From: Lachnospiraceae bacterium
Lineage (GTDB): Bacteria > Bacillota > Clostridia > Lachnospirales > Lachnospiraceae
Reading direction: 5' to 3'
NCBI GenBank assembly: GCA_910574865.1
Contig: CAJTDN010000010.1
Coordinates: forward strand, 124,001-188,000
DNA length: 64,000 bases
Part shown: piece after piece, positions 42,824-51,901 of the stretch
Layout: every line of letters starts with the position of its first letter
Position numbering within the stretch: the stretch's first letter is position 1
Position numbers and translations under genes: made by a program
Notes under the pieces: model-generated
Database searches by the model: none
Told to the model about the DNA's origin: nothing
Seen by the model: only the letters and a program-made list of their open reading frames with translations

Positions 42824-42939
42824 CCATCCCCTATTTCCCATCCGAACGCTTCACGTCCCCAAAAATTCTACTTCCCGTCAGGCGAACGCGTTTCTTCTCT
42901 TTCCCTCCGCGAAAAACCCCGTCCGCTGCACCAACCGCG

Positions 42940-45222
42940 TTACCCCTCCGCGTCTTGCGCCTCCAGCACCGCCCGCACCGTCCGTTCCAGCACCGTCATG
43001 TCCACCGGCTTGGCAACGTGGGCGTTCATCCCCGCCTCCAGCGCGTCCCGGATGTCCTCGGCAAAGGCGTTCGCCGTCATGGCGATGATGGGAATCGAGA
43101 GCGCCAGCGGATGGCCCGAATCACGAATCGCCCGCGTGGCGTCATATCCGTTCATCACCGGCATCTGCACGTCCATCAGCACGATTTGGTACCGCCCCGG
43201 TACGGATTTTTCGAACGCATCCACCACGAGCCGTCCATTTTCAAAAATGTCGCAGGTAGCCCCCTCCATGTCGAGCAACTCGCCAAGGATTTCCGCGTTA
43301 ATCTCATTATCCTCGGCCACGAGAATATGCATCCCGTGCAGGACTCCCTGCTCCCCGCCATCCGCTTCCGTCCCCGAATCTTGCCCATGGACATGCACGG
43401 AGTCCGCCTTCTGTTCGCCAATCTGCAGTTCCAGGTCCACCGTGAAAGTGGAGCCTTTTCCCTTCTCGCTCTCCACCGAAATCTTTCCGCCCATCAAGTC
43501 CAGCAGGTTCTTGGTAATGGCCATTCCAAGCCCGGTTCCCTGGATTTTGTTGGTCACGCTGTCCTCTTCCCGCGTAAACGCCTGAAAAATCTTCTCCACA
43601 TATTCCTCGCTCATGCCATAACCGTCGTCCGCCACGATAATCCTGAAATGTGCCAGCTGCTTGGTAAACTGGGGAAGTTCCTGCACGGTGAGCGTGACAT
43701 GGCCCCCGTCCGGCGTATACTTGACCGCGTTGGACAACAAGTTCAACAGAATCTGGTTCAGGCGAAGCTTATCCATCACCACTTGCACGTGCTCCAGGCC
43801 TTCATTATGAATCTCGAACGTATGCCCCTTCGCCTTCATCTGTGGACGGATGATGGAATCAATGTTATCAATCAAGTCGACCATGCTCTCATTGGACAAG
43901 TTCAGCGTCGTCTTGCCGGCTTCGATTTTGCTGATGTCCAAAATGTCGTTAATAAGTCCGAGCAAGTGCTGGCTGGAGGACGTGATTTTCCTCGTGTACT
44001 CCCTCACCTTGTCCGCATTGTCGGCGTCCCTGGCCAGAAGAGTGGAAAAACCGACGATGGCGTTCATCGGGGTTCGGATGTCATGGCTCATGTTGGAAAG
44101 GAAGGAACTCTTGGCCTTGTTCGCCTCCTCCGCGATTTGGAAAGCCTGCTCGGCCGTCTCCTTGGAACGCGCCAGCATCGCGTTGGACTCCTCCAGGCGC
44201 GCGTTCATTTCCTCATGGCGGCGCGAATTCTCCTGCTCCTGCAAAAACAGCCGGACGCTGCTCTGCTGCCGCACGATGGATACCACGACCAGGACCAGCA
44301 TGGCCAGAAGGATGATTGACAAAACCAGCAGCGTACGTATGACCGCCCCCACCATGTCCACGGTTCCCGCCGCCACGTAATCCGCCGGTATCAGGAACAA
44401 TAAAAGCGTGTCATATTCTTCCAGCGAGGTAATGCAATAGTAATATTCAACGCCATCATATTTAAAATTGTCACTGACCGTGCTTTTTTTGACAAGATCG
44501 GCCCTGATATCGGGAATCCCCTGCCCTTCCATGCCCTCGATTGCCTTCAAAACGTTATATGCCTGAATGGTATTTTGCCCCGGGACGTTATCGTGCATCC
44601 GCGTCCCGTTTCCTTTTAAAATATAAGTCTCGTTCTGACTTCCGTAGGCGACACTGTCATAATACTTGCTCAGCGATTCCATGTCCTTCAAAAGAATGAC
44701 ATGCGTGAACTCGACGGCGGATTCTCCCACCTCGATTGGAACATCCAGTTTTTGCACGAATGCCCAATGGCTCCCTTCATAAGCAAAGCTGTCCGATATG
44801 AACGTATACCGGTCCTCCCCGCCGGATATTTGGTCAATGTCAGGCCACACGCCATGCCCGCCTTCCGCGTCATAGCAGTTCCCCCGGCCGTCCAGCAGCA
44901 TCAGCCTGGAACTGTAACTGTCCATCTCCAAAAACGCGTCCAACCCGCCAATTTTCCCAACCGCCTCCTCAACCGTGTCAAACTTTTGGACTTCCAAGGC
45001 GTTGACCGCGGTAGTCAGATAATTCCAATGGGAATCGAGGGCATTTTTCAAATTTATGCGCACCTGGGACGTAACTTCGTTCAGCTGCATGGTCCGTTCC
45101 TTAAAAATCTGCCTTTGTAAATACTTCGCAAAATAAGAACCTCCGACCAGCAAAAACAAAAGCAGGCAAACTGCCAACGCCGCCGGGGGCAATATGCCGC
45201 GCCAATCTTTCTTAGGCCTCAT
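42940..45222 (-). CDS. Hybrid sensor histidine kinase with C-terminal receiver domain
   Basis: About 760 residues. One membrane helix (about 8-32), an extracytoplasmic Cache-like sensor domain (about 40-285) and a second helix (about 292-315) precede a coiled linker. The HisKA domain has FLSNMSHDIRTPMNAIVGFS, and the HATPase has LLNLLSNAVKYTPDGGHV, VADDGYGMSEE and GTGLGMAITKNLLDLMGG. After an acidic linker, the receiver domain has LVAEDNEIN and the acceptor in VLMDVQMPVMNGYDATR. The ATG at 45222 has GGGAGG upstream; an in-frame ATG at 45243 is an alternative. It follows a solute-binding lipoprotein gene by 52 bp, so the binding protein may present its ligand to this kinase. The phosphorelay partner is not nearby. 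Confidence 0.93.
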   Translation of the reverse strand: MRPKKDWRGILPPAALAVCLLLFLLVGGSYFAKYLQRQIFKERTMQLNEVTSQVRINLKNALDSHWNYLTTAVNALEVQKFDTVEEAVGKIGGLDAFLEMDSYSSRLMLLDGRGNCYDAEGGHGVWPDIDQISGGEDRYTFISDSFAYEGSHWAFVQKLDVPIEVGESAVEFTHVILLKDMESLSKYYDSVAYGSQNETYILKGNGTRMHDNVPGQNTIQAYNVLKAIEGMEGQGIPDIRADLVKKSTVSDNFKYDGVEYYYCITSLEEYDTLLLFLIPADYVAAGTVDMVGAVIRTLLVLSIILLAMLVLVVVSIVRQQSSVRLFLQEQENSRRHEEMNARLEESNAMLARSKETAEQAFQIAEEANKAKSSFLSNMSHDIRTPMNAIVGFSTLLARDADNADKVREYTRKITSSSQHLLGLINDILDISKIEAGKTTLNLSNESMVDLIDNIDSIIRPQMKAKGHTFEIHNEGLEHVQVVMDKLRLNQILLNLLSNAVKYTPDGGHVTLTVQELPQFTKQLAHFRIIVADDGYGMSEEYVEKIFQAFTREEDSVTNKIQGTGLGMAITKNLLDLMGGKISVESEKGKGSTFTVDLELQIGEQKADSVHVHGQDSGTEADGGEQGVLHGMHILVAEDNEINAEILGELLDMEGATCDIFENGRLVVDAFEKSVPGRYQIVLMDVQMPVMNGYDATRAIRDSGHPLALSIPIIAMTANAFAEDIRDALEAGMNAHVAKPVDMTVLERTVRAVLEAQDAEG

Positions 45223-45274
45223 TTCTAGGCCGCCTCCCTTCATCCCCCGGCCCGGGGTGTCCTTCTTCCTCCTA

Positions 45275-47095
45275 CTATTTCCATGGGTTCGCGTCGGGAG
45301 CGACTTCTTTTTGCTCCCTTAAATAATCTTGTAAAAACTTCTGGAGGGAACCTTCATGCACTTCCGCGGAATACTCAATCGCCACCTCCTCCGTATATCC
45401 TTGCATGAAAAACGCCACCTGGTACTTTGTGCCGTCATCCAAAGCCGAACCATCCCTGGTCACCAAAAGGTATGGATACGGGTCGCCGTCACCACACGCG
45501 TCAAATCCCTCCCCGGCCAAAGCCTTGGCCTCGGCCCCGCTCATTGTCATCATGGCGTATTCCCCGTCGACGCCGGGACTGATGCCGCTGACGACGTCCG
45601 CGTTAATATTTCCCGCATAGAGCCTTCCGCTGATGCCCGCCTTTAGTTCAAAGCCGTCCTCGCGGAACTCGCCGACGGGAACCATCACCGCATCCGCCCC
45701 CGTGGCGCTGCCCAAAGCCTTGCCCGCCAGCTCGGCGGTTTCTTCCAAACTAAAGTCCGCCTTGCTTTCACAGAAATTATGCGTCCTCGACCCTTCCAAG
45801 TAATTTTGCTGAAGTTCGTCCATCCGGGCGATACACCGCGCCCCGTCCATGCCCTCCTCGCCCCAAAACCACTCTTTAAAGACCAGCCCCATGTCCGCCA
45901 GGACGTTTTCCCAATTGGCATACGTCATCTGGAAGGCGCGCCCTTCCTTCATGGCCCGCCGCGCGTCATAAAGCAGCGCCTCTTCCGAAACGTCGCTGCC
46001 GTCCAGCACTCCCATGACACATGGCGAGTCCTCGCCCATGAGCGCGGCCTGCCCTTCCGGGGAAAAGAGCAGCGACATTACCTTGACCGCGTCCTCCAGC
46101 TTCTTTTCGTTACCCGGCTCTGCCAGCCGCCTGCTGATGCCGAAATAATACGTGGGACTGTACATGTATACGTTTTTACTACCATCCTCGCTGACATATG
46201 GCATCATGCCCAGTTCATCCGTGCTACCCGCTATCCTGGTATCGGAAACGGTGGCCACCGCAGTGAGGAAGACCGCCTTCCTCCCGCCCAGGTACTCTTC
46301 TATCAGCTCGAAGCTGCTCGCGTCCCCGGGATCGACATGGAACATTCCGATGTCGATGTAGCGTTGCACGTAATCCATCGTGTCTTCCCACATCCCCTCA
46401 GCCGTGGCCCTCCCCGCCAAAAAGTCGCGTTCCCAGTTTACCCCCTCCGGGGTGGTCAGCCAACTGGTCTTGGCCAGGTTGAACACGGCGGAAAAAGGGC
46501 CTCCGGTCACCTGCGTGGCAATGACGCCGGGAATCATCCCTTCCTTCTCGATTTCCTTGCACAACGCTTCGAGCTCGGTAAAATTGTCCGGCACCTTCCA
46601 GCCCTTCTCGTCCATCAACGTCTTATTATAATAAATGCCATACATGGAATTGCCGGTCGGCAAAAGGTAAATGCCGCCGTCAATGGACACCTCGTGCAAA
46701 ACTGACGTGGAAAGGTCGTTGATAAACGGGTAGCTTGACAAATCCACGAGGCGCTCCCCCGCCAAGTCCTCGTCCACAATCTGCGACGTGATAAAAATGT
46801 CCGAAATGTCGTCGGCGCGCATCTGCGCCCAACTGTACCCCGTCTTGTTGCCCCCCTTGTAATAGACGAATTCCAGTTCGACCTCCGGGTACGTCTCGTT
46901 TAGCAATTCAAAAAAATCCTTGTGGTTTGCATAACTGCCCCAAGTCCCCCAAGTCAGCGCGTCGCCGTCCGCCGCTTTCCCATCCGTTTTCCCCCGCCCC
47001 TTTCCACCAGGGGAAGCCGGGGTACAGGCCGACACGGACAACGCGGCCGCGATGAATACGACGAACAAGCACCTTGCCATCTTCTTGCCCATCAT
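45275..47095 (-). CDS. Solute-binding lipoprotein fused to a 5'-nucleotidase C-terminal-like domain
   Basis: 606 residues. The lipobox is LSVSAC at about 24. Residues about 45-430 form a family 1 extracellular solute-binding fold (LTWGTWGSYANHKDFFELLN near the start, MYGIYYNKTLMDEKGWKVPD in the core, SLLFSPEGQAALMG later). The last 150 residues differ from ordinary binding proteins: VMVPVGEFREDGFELKAGIS, GRLYAGNINADVVSGISPG and LDDGTKYQVAFFMQGY resemble the C-terminal domain of periplasmic 5'-nucleotidases. No ABC permease genes are adjacent; instead a hybrid kinase follows, so a sensing role is more likely than transport. A consensus promoter lies at 47128-47156. Confidence 0.85.
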   Translation of the reverse strand: MMGKKMARCLFVVFIAAALSVSACTPASPGGKGRGKTDGKAADGDALTWGTWGSYANHKDFFELLNETYPEVELEFVYYKGGNKTGYSWAQMRADDISDIFITSQIVDEDLAGERLVDLSSYPFINDLSTSVLHEVSIDGGIYLLPTGNSMYGIYYNKTLMDEKGWKVPDNFTELEALCKEIEKEGMIPGVIATQVTGGPFSAVFNLAKTSWLTTPEGVNWERDFLAGRATAEGMWEDTMDYVQRYIDIGMFHVDPGDASSFELIEEYLGGRKAVFLTAVATVSDTRIAGSTDELGMMPYVSEDGSKNVYMYSPTYYFGISRRLAEPGNEKKLEDAVKVMSLLFSPEGQAALMGEDSPCVMGVLDGSDVSEEALLYDARRAMKEGRAFQMTYANWENVLADMGLVFKEWFWGEEGMDGARCIARMDELQQNYLEGSRTHNFCESKADFSLEETAELAGKALGSATGADAVMVPVGEFREDGFELKAGISGRLYAGNINADVVSGISPGVDGEYAMMTMSGAEAKALAGEGFDACGDGDPYPYLLVTRDGSALDDGTKYQVAFFMQGYTEEVAIEYSAEVHEGSLQKFLQDYLREQKEVAPDANPWK

Positions 47096-47127
47096 GCCTC
47101 TCCTCTCTCATAACGTGTTCTGACATT

Positions 47128-47156
47128 ATTTTATTCTTATTTTTTCCCTCTGTCAA
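47128..47156 (-). promoter_or_regulatory. Sigma-A promoter of the binding-protein/kinase operon
   Basis: Minus-strand TTGACA (47151-47156), 17-bp spacer, TAAAAT (47128-47133), about 30 bp before the start at 47095. Confidence 0.75.
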
Positions 47157-47235
47157 CGGTGACAATACAGCTTGTTGTTTTTTGCGCTTTTGCAGTAACT
47201 TTTTACGGGATGGGGAACAAGCTTTCTCATGACAC

Positions 47236-47268
47236 AAAAAGGACGCGCCTGCCCGGCACGCCCTTTTT
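47236..47268. terminator. Bidirectional terminator after the GH3 gene
   Basis: AAAAAGGACGCG pairs with CACGCCCTTTTT (10 of 12) around a short loop, past the GH3 stop at 47346 on the minus strand. Confidence 0.75.
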
Positions 47269-47345
47269 CACGTTCGATATATATCGGCCCAAATGTAGCG
47301 TCAACGTACAAGTGGCACGCACGAGCCCCTACATTTTTCACGCCA

Positions 47346-49793
47346 TCACAATACTTCGCGAACGCATTCGATTTTATCCAGTTTTTCATTCAACCGCCTT
47401 ATGATTTCACCTTGCCCTTCCACGTCGCCCGTAATTTTCGCCATCACGCCGGACAAATATTTTTCCAGCGGGGTGCCGACAAAGTATAACGCCTGGCTTT
47501 TAAACGCCTCCATGTCAAACGCCGTCCCGAGCACGTCCTGGCACGCCGCCAGCGCCCTTGGTTCTGCCGCGATGGAACCGATGGAGGATTTCGTGGACAA
47601 GCCATACGGGTTCTTACCGGTCAACATGATCCGTACGCTCTTCGTAATGTTCGCCACGGAATTCCCGGCCAACAACTCGTACACGCCCGGTTCAGCCGTC
47701 CACTCATGCAGGGACGTGTCGTAAGACGCGAATGATTTCGGCACGAGCTCCATTTCCACGCATGTTTCCTCTCCTGGCGCAAGCTCCACCTTGGCAAACG
47801 CCTTCAGCTCCTTCTCCGGCTTGTCGAGGGTGGACTTTTCGTCCCGCACGTACAACTGCACGACCTCCTTGCCCGCCATCGTCCCCGTGTTCTTCACCTT
47901 CACGGTCACGCGCAGGGGCTTTGTGGACCGGCTGTCATACTCCCTGTCCGACACGGCGATGTCCGTCAACTCAAACTTCGTATAGCTCAAGCCATGGCCA
48001 AACGGGTACAAGGGCTCGATGCCCTTATAATCGTAATAACGATACCCGACATATATTCCCTCGCCATAAGTCACTTCACCAAACTCGCCCGGGAAATTCT
48101 TGCTGGTCGGGCAGTCACGGTAATGCTTCGGGAACGTCAGCGGCAGCTTCCCGCTCGGGTTCGCGTCGCCAAACAAGAGGTCCGCCGTCGCCCTCGCGCC
48201 CTCCATGCCCGGGAAGAACAAGCACACGATGGCGTTTACGTCGTCCACGTAGTCCATCAAGTCCACCGGCCCGGCCACGTTCAATAATAGGACAATCCGC
48301 CTGCCGGCCGCCTTCGCCTTGGCGATGGACGCGACAAGCATTTCCTTGTCCGCCGGGTCAAAGTCCATGTCCGCGCGGTCGCTTCCTTCTTGTCCGGACG
48401 CTCCCGCGGTAATAATCACGGTATCGGTGTCGTCCCCGATTTCTTCATATAATACTTCGGAAGTCTTCGTCCCCACTTCCTTTACAAGGCTCGTAAACTT
48501 GCCCGTGTCCACCTGCGCGCTTCCGGAACCGGACTCCATGAACCGCTCGCAAAGCTTTCCAAACAAGGCCACCTTCGTCCCCTTGGCAAGCGGCAGGAGA
48601 CCGTCATTTTTCAAAAGCGTGATGCCTTCCACCGCCGCGTCATAGGCGGCCTTGCGCGATAACCCGTTATCAATGGACGTGTACTTCCTGCCCTTGAACT
48701 TCGGCGTTTGCAAAATCATGCGGAGCGTCCTGGCCACCGCGTCGTTTAGCCGTTCCTCGCCAATCTCTCCCGACTCCACGGCCTGGTAAAGCCGCTCTTT
48801 TCCCCTCGGCCCCGGCATGTCCATGTCGTTTCCGGCTTTCAGCGCCTCCACCTGGTCGTACACCGCGCCCCAGTCGGACACCACCTGACCCTCGAATCCC
48901 CATTCCTCTTTCAACACTTGTGTCAACAGCCAGTCATTCTGTGCGCAGGGCTTCCCGTTGATGGAATTGTAGGCACTCATGACCGTCCCCACCTTTCCTT
49001 CCTTCACCGCCGCCTCGAACCCCGGCAAATATATTTCACGCAACGCACGCTCGGAAATGTGCTCGTTGACGCCCTGCCTGAGCGTCTCCTGGTTGTTTGC
49101 CGCAAAATGCTTCACGTCCGCCACCATGCCCTGGTCCTGCACGCCCTTGGAAAATTCCGGAGCCATCTTGCCGCAAAGGAACGGATCTTCCGAAAACGAC
49201 TCAAAAAGTCGGCCGTTGCGCGGATCCCGGTGAATGTTCGTGTTCGGTGTTCCCAACAGCACGTCCACGCCATAGGTTTGCGCTTCCCGTCCCACGGCTT
49301 CACCCACCTTGTAAATCAATTCCGGCTTCCACGTCGCGCCCAGAAGCATCCCCGGCGGAAAACATCCCGGCTCCTCGCCGTTGGGCCGCACTCCGTCAAT
49401 CAAGGAACGCAAATGCAAAATAATTTGCTTCGTCTTTTCCGGCATTTCCTCCGGCAACGGATTCGAATTGGTTGCATAAGGCACCAGTCCCATAAAGGCC
49501 GAGCCGCTCTCGTTGTTGGACTCGTTGCTTTCCTCCCCTTTCTTCGGCAACTTCTCCATCTTCGCGTCATCCATCTCAATGCTCATGCGAAGCCCTACCA
49601 GCTCGCCCATGTACTGCATCAGGTTCACGCCCGTCGCGCCATCCAAATATAATATGGACGGAATACCGTACTGCGGCATCTCCGGAGAAGAAAACGTACT
49701 CCTCCCCGTCAGCAGGTCCACCTTCTCCTTCACTGACATTTCCGCAAGCAACGCGGGAATTGACGCTTCATCCACCAATTTGCCCATAAACAT
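47346..49793 (-). CDS. Glycoside hydrolase family 3 beta-glucosidase-type enzyme
   Basis: 815 residues, no signal peptide. The N-terminal (beta/alpha)8 domain contains MVADVKHFAANNQE and the nucleophile Asp in QVVSDWGAVYDQ near residue 308. The (alpha/beta)6 domain follows (about 395-610), with IITAGASGQEGSDRADMD. A Fn3-like domain (about 655-730) has VTVKVKNTGTMAGKEVVQLY, typical of GH3 C-termini, and a short helical tail ends the protein. The order and length fit intracellular beta-glucosidases of Clostridia acting on gluco- or xylo-oligosaccharides. AAGGGAGA precedes the ATG at 49793. It has its own extended -10 promoter and a terminator, so it appears monocistronic. Confidence 0.93.
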   Translation of the reverse strand: MFMGKLVDEASIPALLAEMSVKEKVDLLTGRSTFSSPEMPQYGIPSILYLDGATGVNLMQYMGELVGLRMSIEMDDAKMEKLPKKGEESNESNNESGSAFMGLVPYATNSNPLPEEMPEKTKQIILHLRSLIDGVRPNGEEPGCFPPGMLLGATWKPELIYKVGEAVGREAQTYGVDVLLGTPNTNIHRDPRNGRLFESFSEDPFLCGKMAPEFSKGVQDQGMVADVKHFAANNQETLRQGVNEHISERALREIYLPGFEAAVKEGKVGTVMSAYNSINGKPCAQNDWLLTQVLKEEWGFEGQVVSDWGAVYDQVEALKAGNDMDMPGPRGKERLYQAVESGEIGEERLNDAVARTLRMILQTPKFKGRKYTSIDNGLSRKAAYDAAVEGITLLKNDGLLPLAKGTKVALFGKLCERFMESGSGSAQVDTGKFTSLVKEVGTKTSEVLYEEIGDDTDTVIITAGASGQEGSDRADMDFDPADKEMLVASIAKAKAAGRRIVLLLNVAGPVDLMDYVDDVNAIVCLFFPGMEGARATADLLFGDANPSGKLPLTFPKHYRDCPTSKNFPGEFGEVTYGEGIYVGYRYYDYKGIEPLYPFGHGLSYTKFELTDIAVSDREYDSRSTKPLRVTVKVKNTGTMAGKEVVQLYVRDEKSTLDKPEKELKAFAKVELAPGEETCVEMELVPKSFASYDTSLHEWTAEPGVYELLAGNSVANITKSVRIMLTGKNPYGLSTKSSIGSIAAEPRALAACQDVLGTAFDMEAFKSQALYFVGTPLEKYLSGVMAKITGDVEGQGEIIRRLNEKLDKIECVREVL

Positions 49794-49933
49794 TCTCCCT
49801 TCTCTTTTACGATTTGTTTTTTAATACCAATTATACCAGACACATTTCAAAAAAAATAACAATGTTGCGATTTACCTTGTACAATGTTGTCATTTGACCC
49901 GGACTTGAAAAATGGCCGCCCCTTTCATCCTGG

Positions 49934-50081
49934 GTTACAATTCACGGCCTAACCGGCCGTGGATTGTAACGGCATCCAGCCATTCAAAATTGCCTCTGGC
50001 AATGGGCTGGATGCCCACTGGCACCATCACTTTATCGGACGGTGGCCGTGCGGCAGGGCGCACAGCCCCGTGAACAGTAAC
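49934..50081. mobile_element. MITE-like palindromic element, family B copy 2
   Basis: 148 bp nearly identical to 31803-31950 with the same GTTACAATTCACGG / CCGTGAACAGTAAC ends and internal hairpins. The flanks CATCCTGG (49926-49933) and ATCCTGG directly after the right tip (or CATCCTGG if the final C is shared) form a 7-8 bp target duplication. It sits between the GH3 promoter region and the pilus-like operon promoter. Confidence 0.85.
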
Positions 50082-50141
50082 ATCCTGGTTTCATTCCTTA
50101 CCAAAGCCACAAAAAAAAATTCCCACATTTTCCAAACATGT

Positions 50142-50149
50142 GGTATAAT
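50142..50149 (+). promoter_or_regulatory. Extended -10 promoter of the pilus-like operon
   Basis: GGTATAAT at 50142-50149, preceded by T (TGGTATAAT), lies about 55 bp before the first gene start at 50203. The -35 region is weak. Confidence 0.5.
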
Positions 50150-50202
50150 CAAAAAGGGTAAATCCAGATACCCTAGGAAAAATTTAGAGGAGAACGATAG
50201 AG

Positions 50203-50886
50203 ATGAAAAAATTCAACATCTACAAAATCATCCAGTTCATTTTATTTGCAGTCCTTATGGCCGCCAGCTTGTACATGGTTTTGGCGAGTCCCGAACTTTC
50301 CGCCTTGCTTGCCGCCAACACGCAGCTTCGCACGGTATGCATCCTGCTTTGGGGTTCCCTCGGGCTTTCGCTCCTATTTACGATGACGGACTTTATTTTT
50401 TTCGCTTCCTCGAAGAACCGCCGAAAAATGGGATTCTCCATGTTTTTCGACCCCGTGGCCGGCATCGCGAACCGCCACGGTTGTGACGTTTTGATTGAAA
50501 AGTATTGGGATAAGCCACTGCCAAGGAACATCGGCTGCATCATGTTCGAATTGACGAACCTCAAGGAAATCAACCAGACTTACGGACATCTGCAGGGAAA
50601 TAAAATGATACATGACTTTTCGAGCTTCTTACAAGAGGCTTCGCTTGACCTTTGCTTCGTCGGGCGCAATGGCGGAAACAAGTTCATCGCCGTTTTCGAA
50701 ATTTGTGATTATGAAAAAATAAAGACCTTTTTAGATCTTCTTGACACCCGCGTAAACGAACACAACAAGATGCCGGACATTCATCCGATTCGGTTTCATT
50801 TTGGCATCGCGTTTGACGAAGATTCAAAGGTTCGCACCATTACCGACTTGATTGCCCTTGCGGACAAACGGATTTATAATACATGA
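50203..50886 (+). CDS. Membrane protein with degenerate GGDEF domain
   Basis: 227 residues. Two membrane helices (about 8-28 and 43-67) precede a diguanylate-cyclase-like domain (about 78-225). It has the entry FDPVAGIANRHGCD, the substrate-contact strand CIMFELTNLKEINQTYGHLQ and, at the signature site, RNGGNKF instead of GGDEF. The catalytic acidic residues are therefore replaced (Asn-Lys), so it is unlikely to make c-di-GMP and may bind nucleotide or act structurally. It is the first gene of an eight-gene operon with pilin-like proteins, PilC and PilT. c-di-GMP control is a common theme for such pili, but an active site is not present here. Confidence 0.82.
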   Translation: MKKFNIYKIIQFILFAVLMAASLYMVLASPELSALLAANTQLRTVCILLWGSLGLSLLFTMTDFIFFASSKNRRKMGFSMFFDPVAGIANRHGCDVLIEKYWDKPLPRNIGCIMFELTNLKEINQTYGHLQGNKMIHDFSSFLQEASLDLCFVGRNGGNKFIAVFEICDYEKIKTFLDLLDTRVNEHNKMPDIHPIRFHFGIAFDEDSKVRTITDLIALADKRIYNT

Positions 50887-50927
50887 CTTCGAGACCCGAA
50901 AACCGTGACAGAAAGGAGAACGTGGCA

Positions 50928-51881
50928 ATGCGCAAGAAACCACTTCTTTGTGGTATATTTCTTATGATATTCATGATGGCCTTTTTATCCATCGGCTGCA
51001 CGGGGAACGCCAAGGATTCCTCGTCCTCCTCGAAAGGCCGGTCTTCCCAAAACCATACGGACGAACGAAGGACCACCTCGCAGGATTGCTTGTTGCCCGA
51101 AGCGCCGGGCACCGCCGTTTATGGAAATGACGCGGTTTCCATCGACGCCTCCAACTCGTCGGAAGGATACGTCATGATATGTTACAACGGCTCCGTTGAC
51201 AAGGTGAAGCTACAAATTACCACGCCGGACCAGACGACCTACACTTACAACCTGGCCCTTGGCTCTTACGAGACGTTTCCCTTGCAGGGCGGAAATGGGA
51301 CTTACGACATCAAGATATTGGAACACGCCTATGACGACAAGTATTCCGTCTTGTTTACCCAGAAACTCGACGTCACGATAACCGACGAATTCAAACCGTT
51401 CCTATACCCGAACCAGTACGTCTGGTTCGAGCAAAATTACAGTGCCGTCAGTTTTGCGAAGACGCTTTCCGAAGACTCGTCCAACGACTTGGACTACGTG
51501 GAGCAAGTATATCTTTATGTAATAGGAAACATCACGTACGACGAGGAACTTGCCGAGACCGTCACTTCGGGCTACCTTCCGAACATCGACAACACCATGC
51601 GCACGAAGAAGGGGATTTGTTTCGACTACGCGTCCCTGATGGCGGCCATGCTCCGCTCCCAGAACATCCCGACCAGACTGGTGGTCGGCTATTCCGGGGA
51701 CGCCTACCACGCGTGGATCAGCGTTTACCTGGACGAAATCGGCTGGGTCGACGGCATCATCCAGTTCGACGGCAAAAGCTGGTCGTTGATGGATCCGACG
51801 CTCGGCGCGAACAACAGCAGCTCTTCAGTAAAGAAATATGTCGGTGACGGAAGCAACTACACGGTAAAGTATTTTTATTAA
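50928..51881 (+). CDS. Transglutaminase-like cysteine protease/transferase lipoprotein
   Basis: About 317 residues. The ATG at 50928 follows GAAAGGAG. A lipoprotein signal ends in LSIGC near residue 25, then a Ser-rich linker. Residues about 60-155 look like a beta-sandwich. The transglutaminase-like domain (about 165-300) has the triad Cys in RTKKGICFDYASLMAAML, His in GDAYHAWISVYL and Asp in WSLMDPTLGA. Such domains cleave or form amide bonds, often on wall or surface proteins. It is the second gene of the pilus-like operon, so the pilin-like products are attractive substrates (inference). Confidence 0.88.
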   Translation: MRKKPLLCGIFLMIFMMAFLSIGCTGNAKDSSSSSKGRSSQNHTDERRTTSQDCLLPEAPGTAVYGNDAVSIDASNSSEGYVMICYNGSVDKVKLQITTPDQTTYTYNLALGSYETFPLQGGNGTYDIKILEHAYDDKYSVLFTQKLDVTITDEFKPFLYPNQYVWFEQNYSAVSFAKTLSEDSSNDLDYVEQVYLYVIGNITYDEELAETVTSGYLPNIDNTMRTKKGICFDYASLMAAMLRSQNIPTRLVVGYSGDAYHAWISVYLDEIGWVDGIIQFDGKSWSLMDPTLGANNSSSSVKKYVGDGSNYTVKYFY

Positions 51882-51901
51882 TAAGGAAGGGGAGGACAAT
51901 C

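Noticed and set aside
47153-47389. 78-codon minus ORF between the binding protein and GH3 genes
   Set aside because: It spans the terminator hairpin and the GH3 end, and has no ribosome site.
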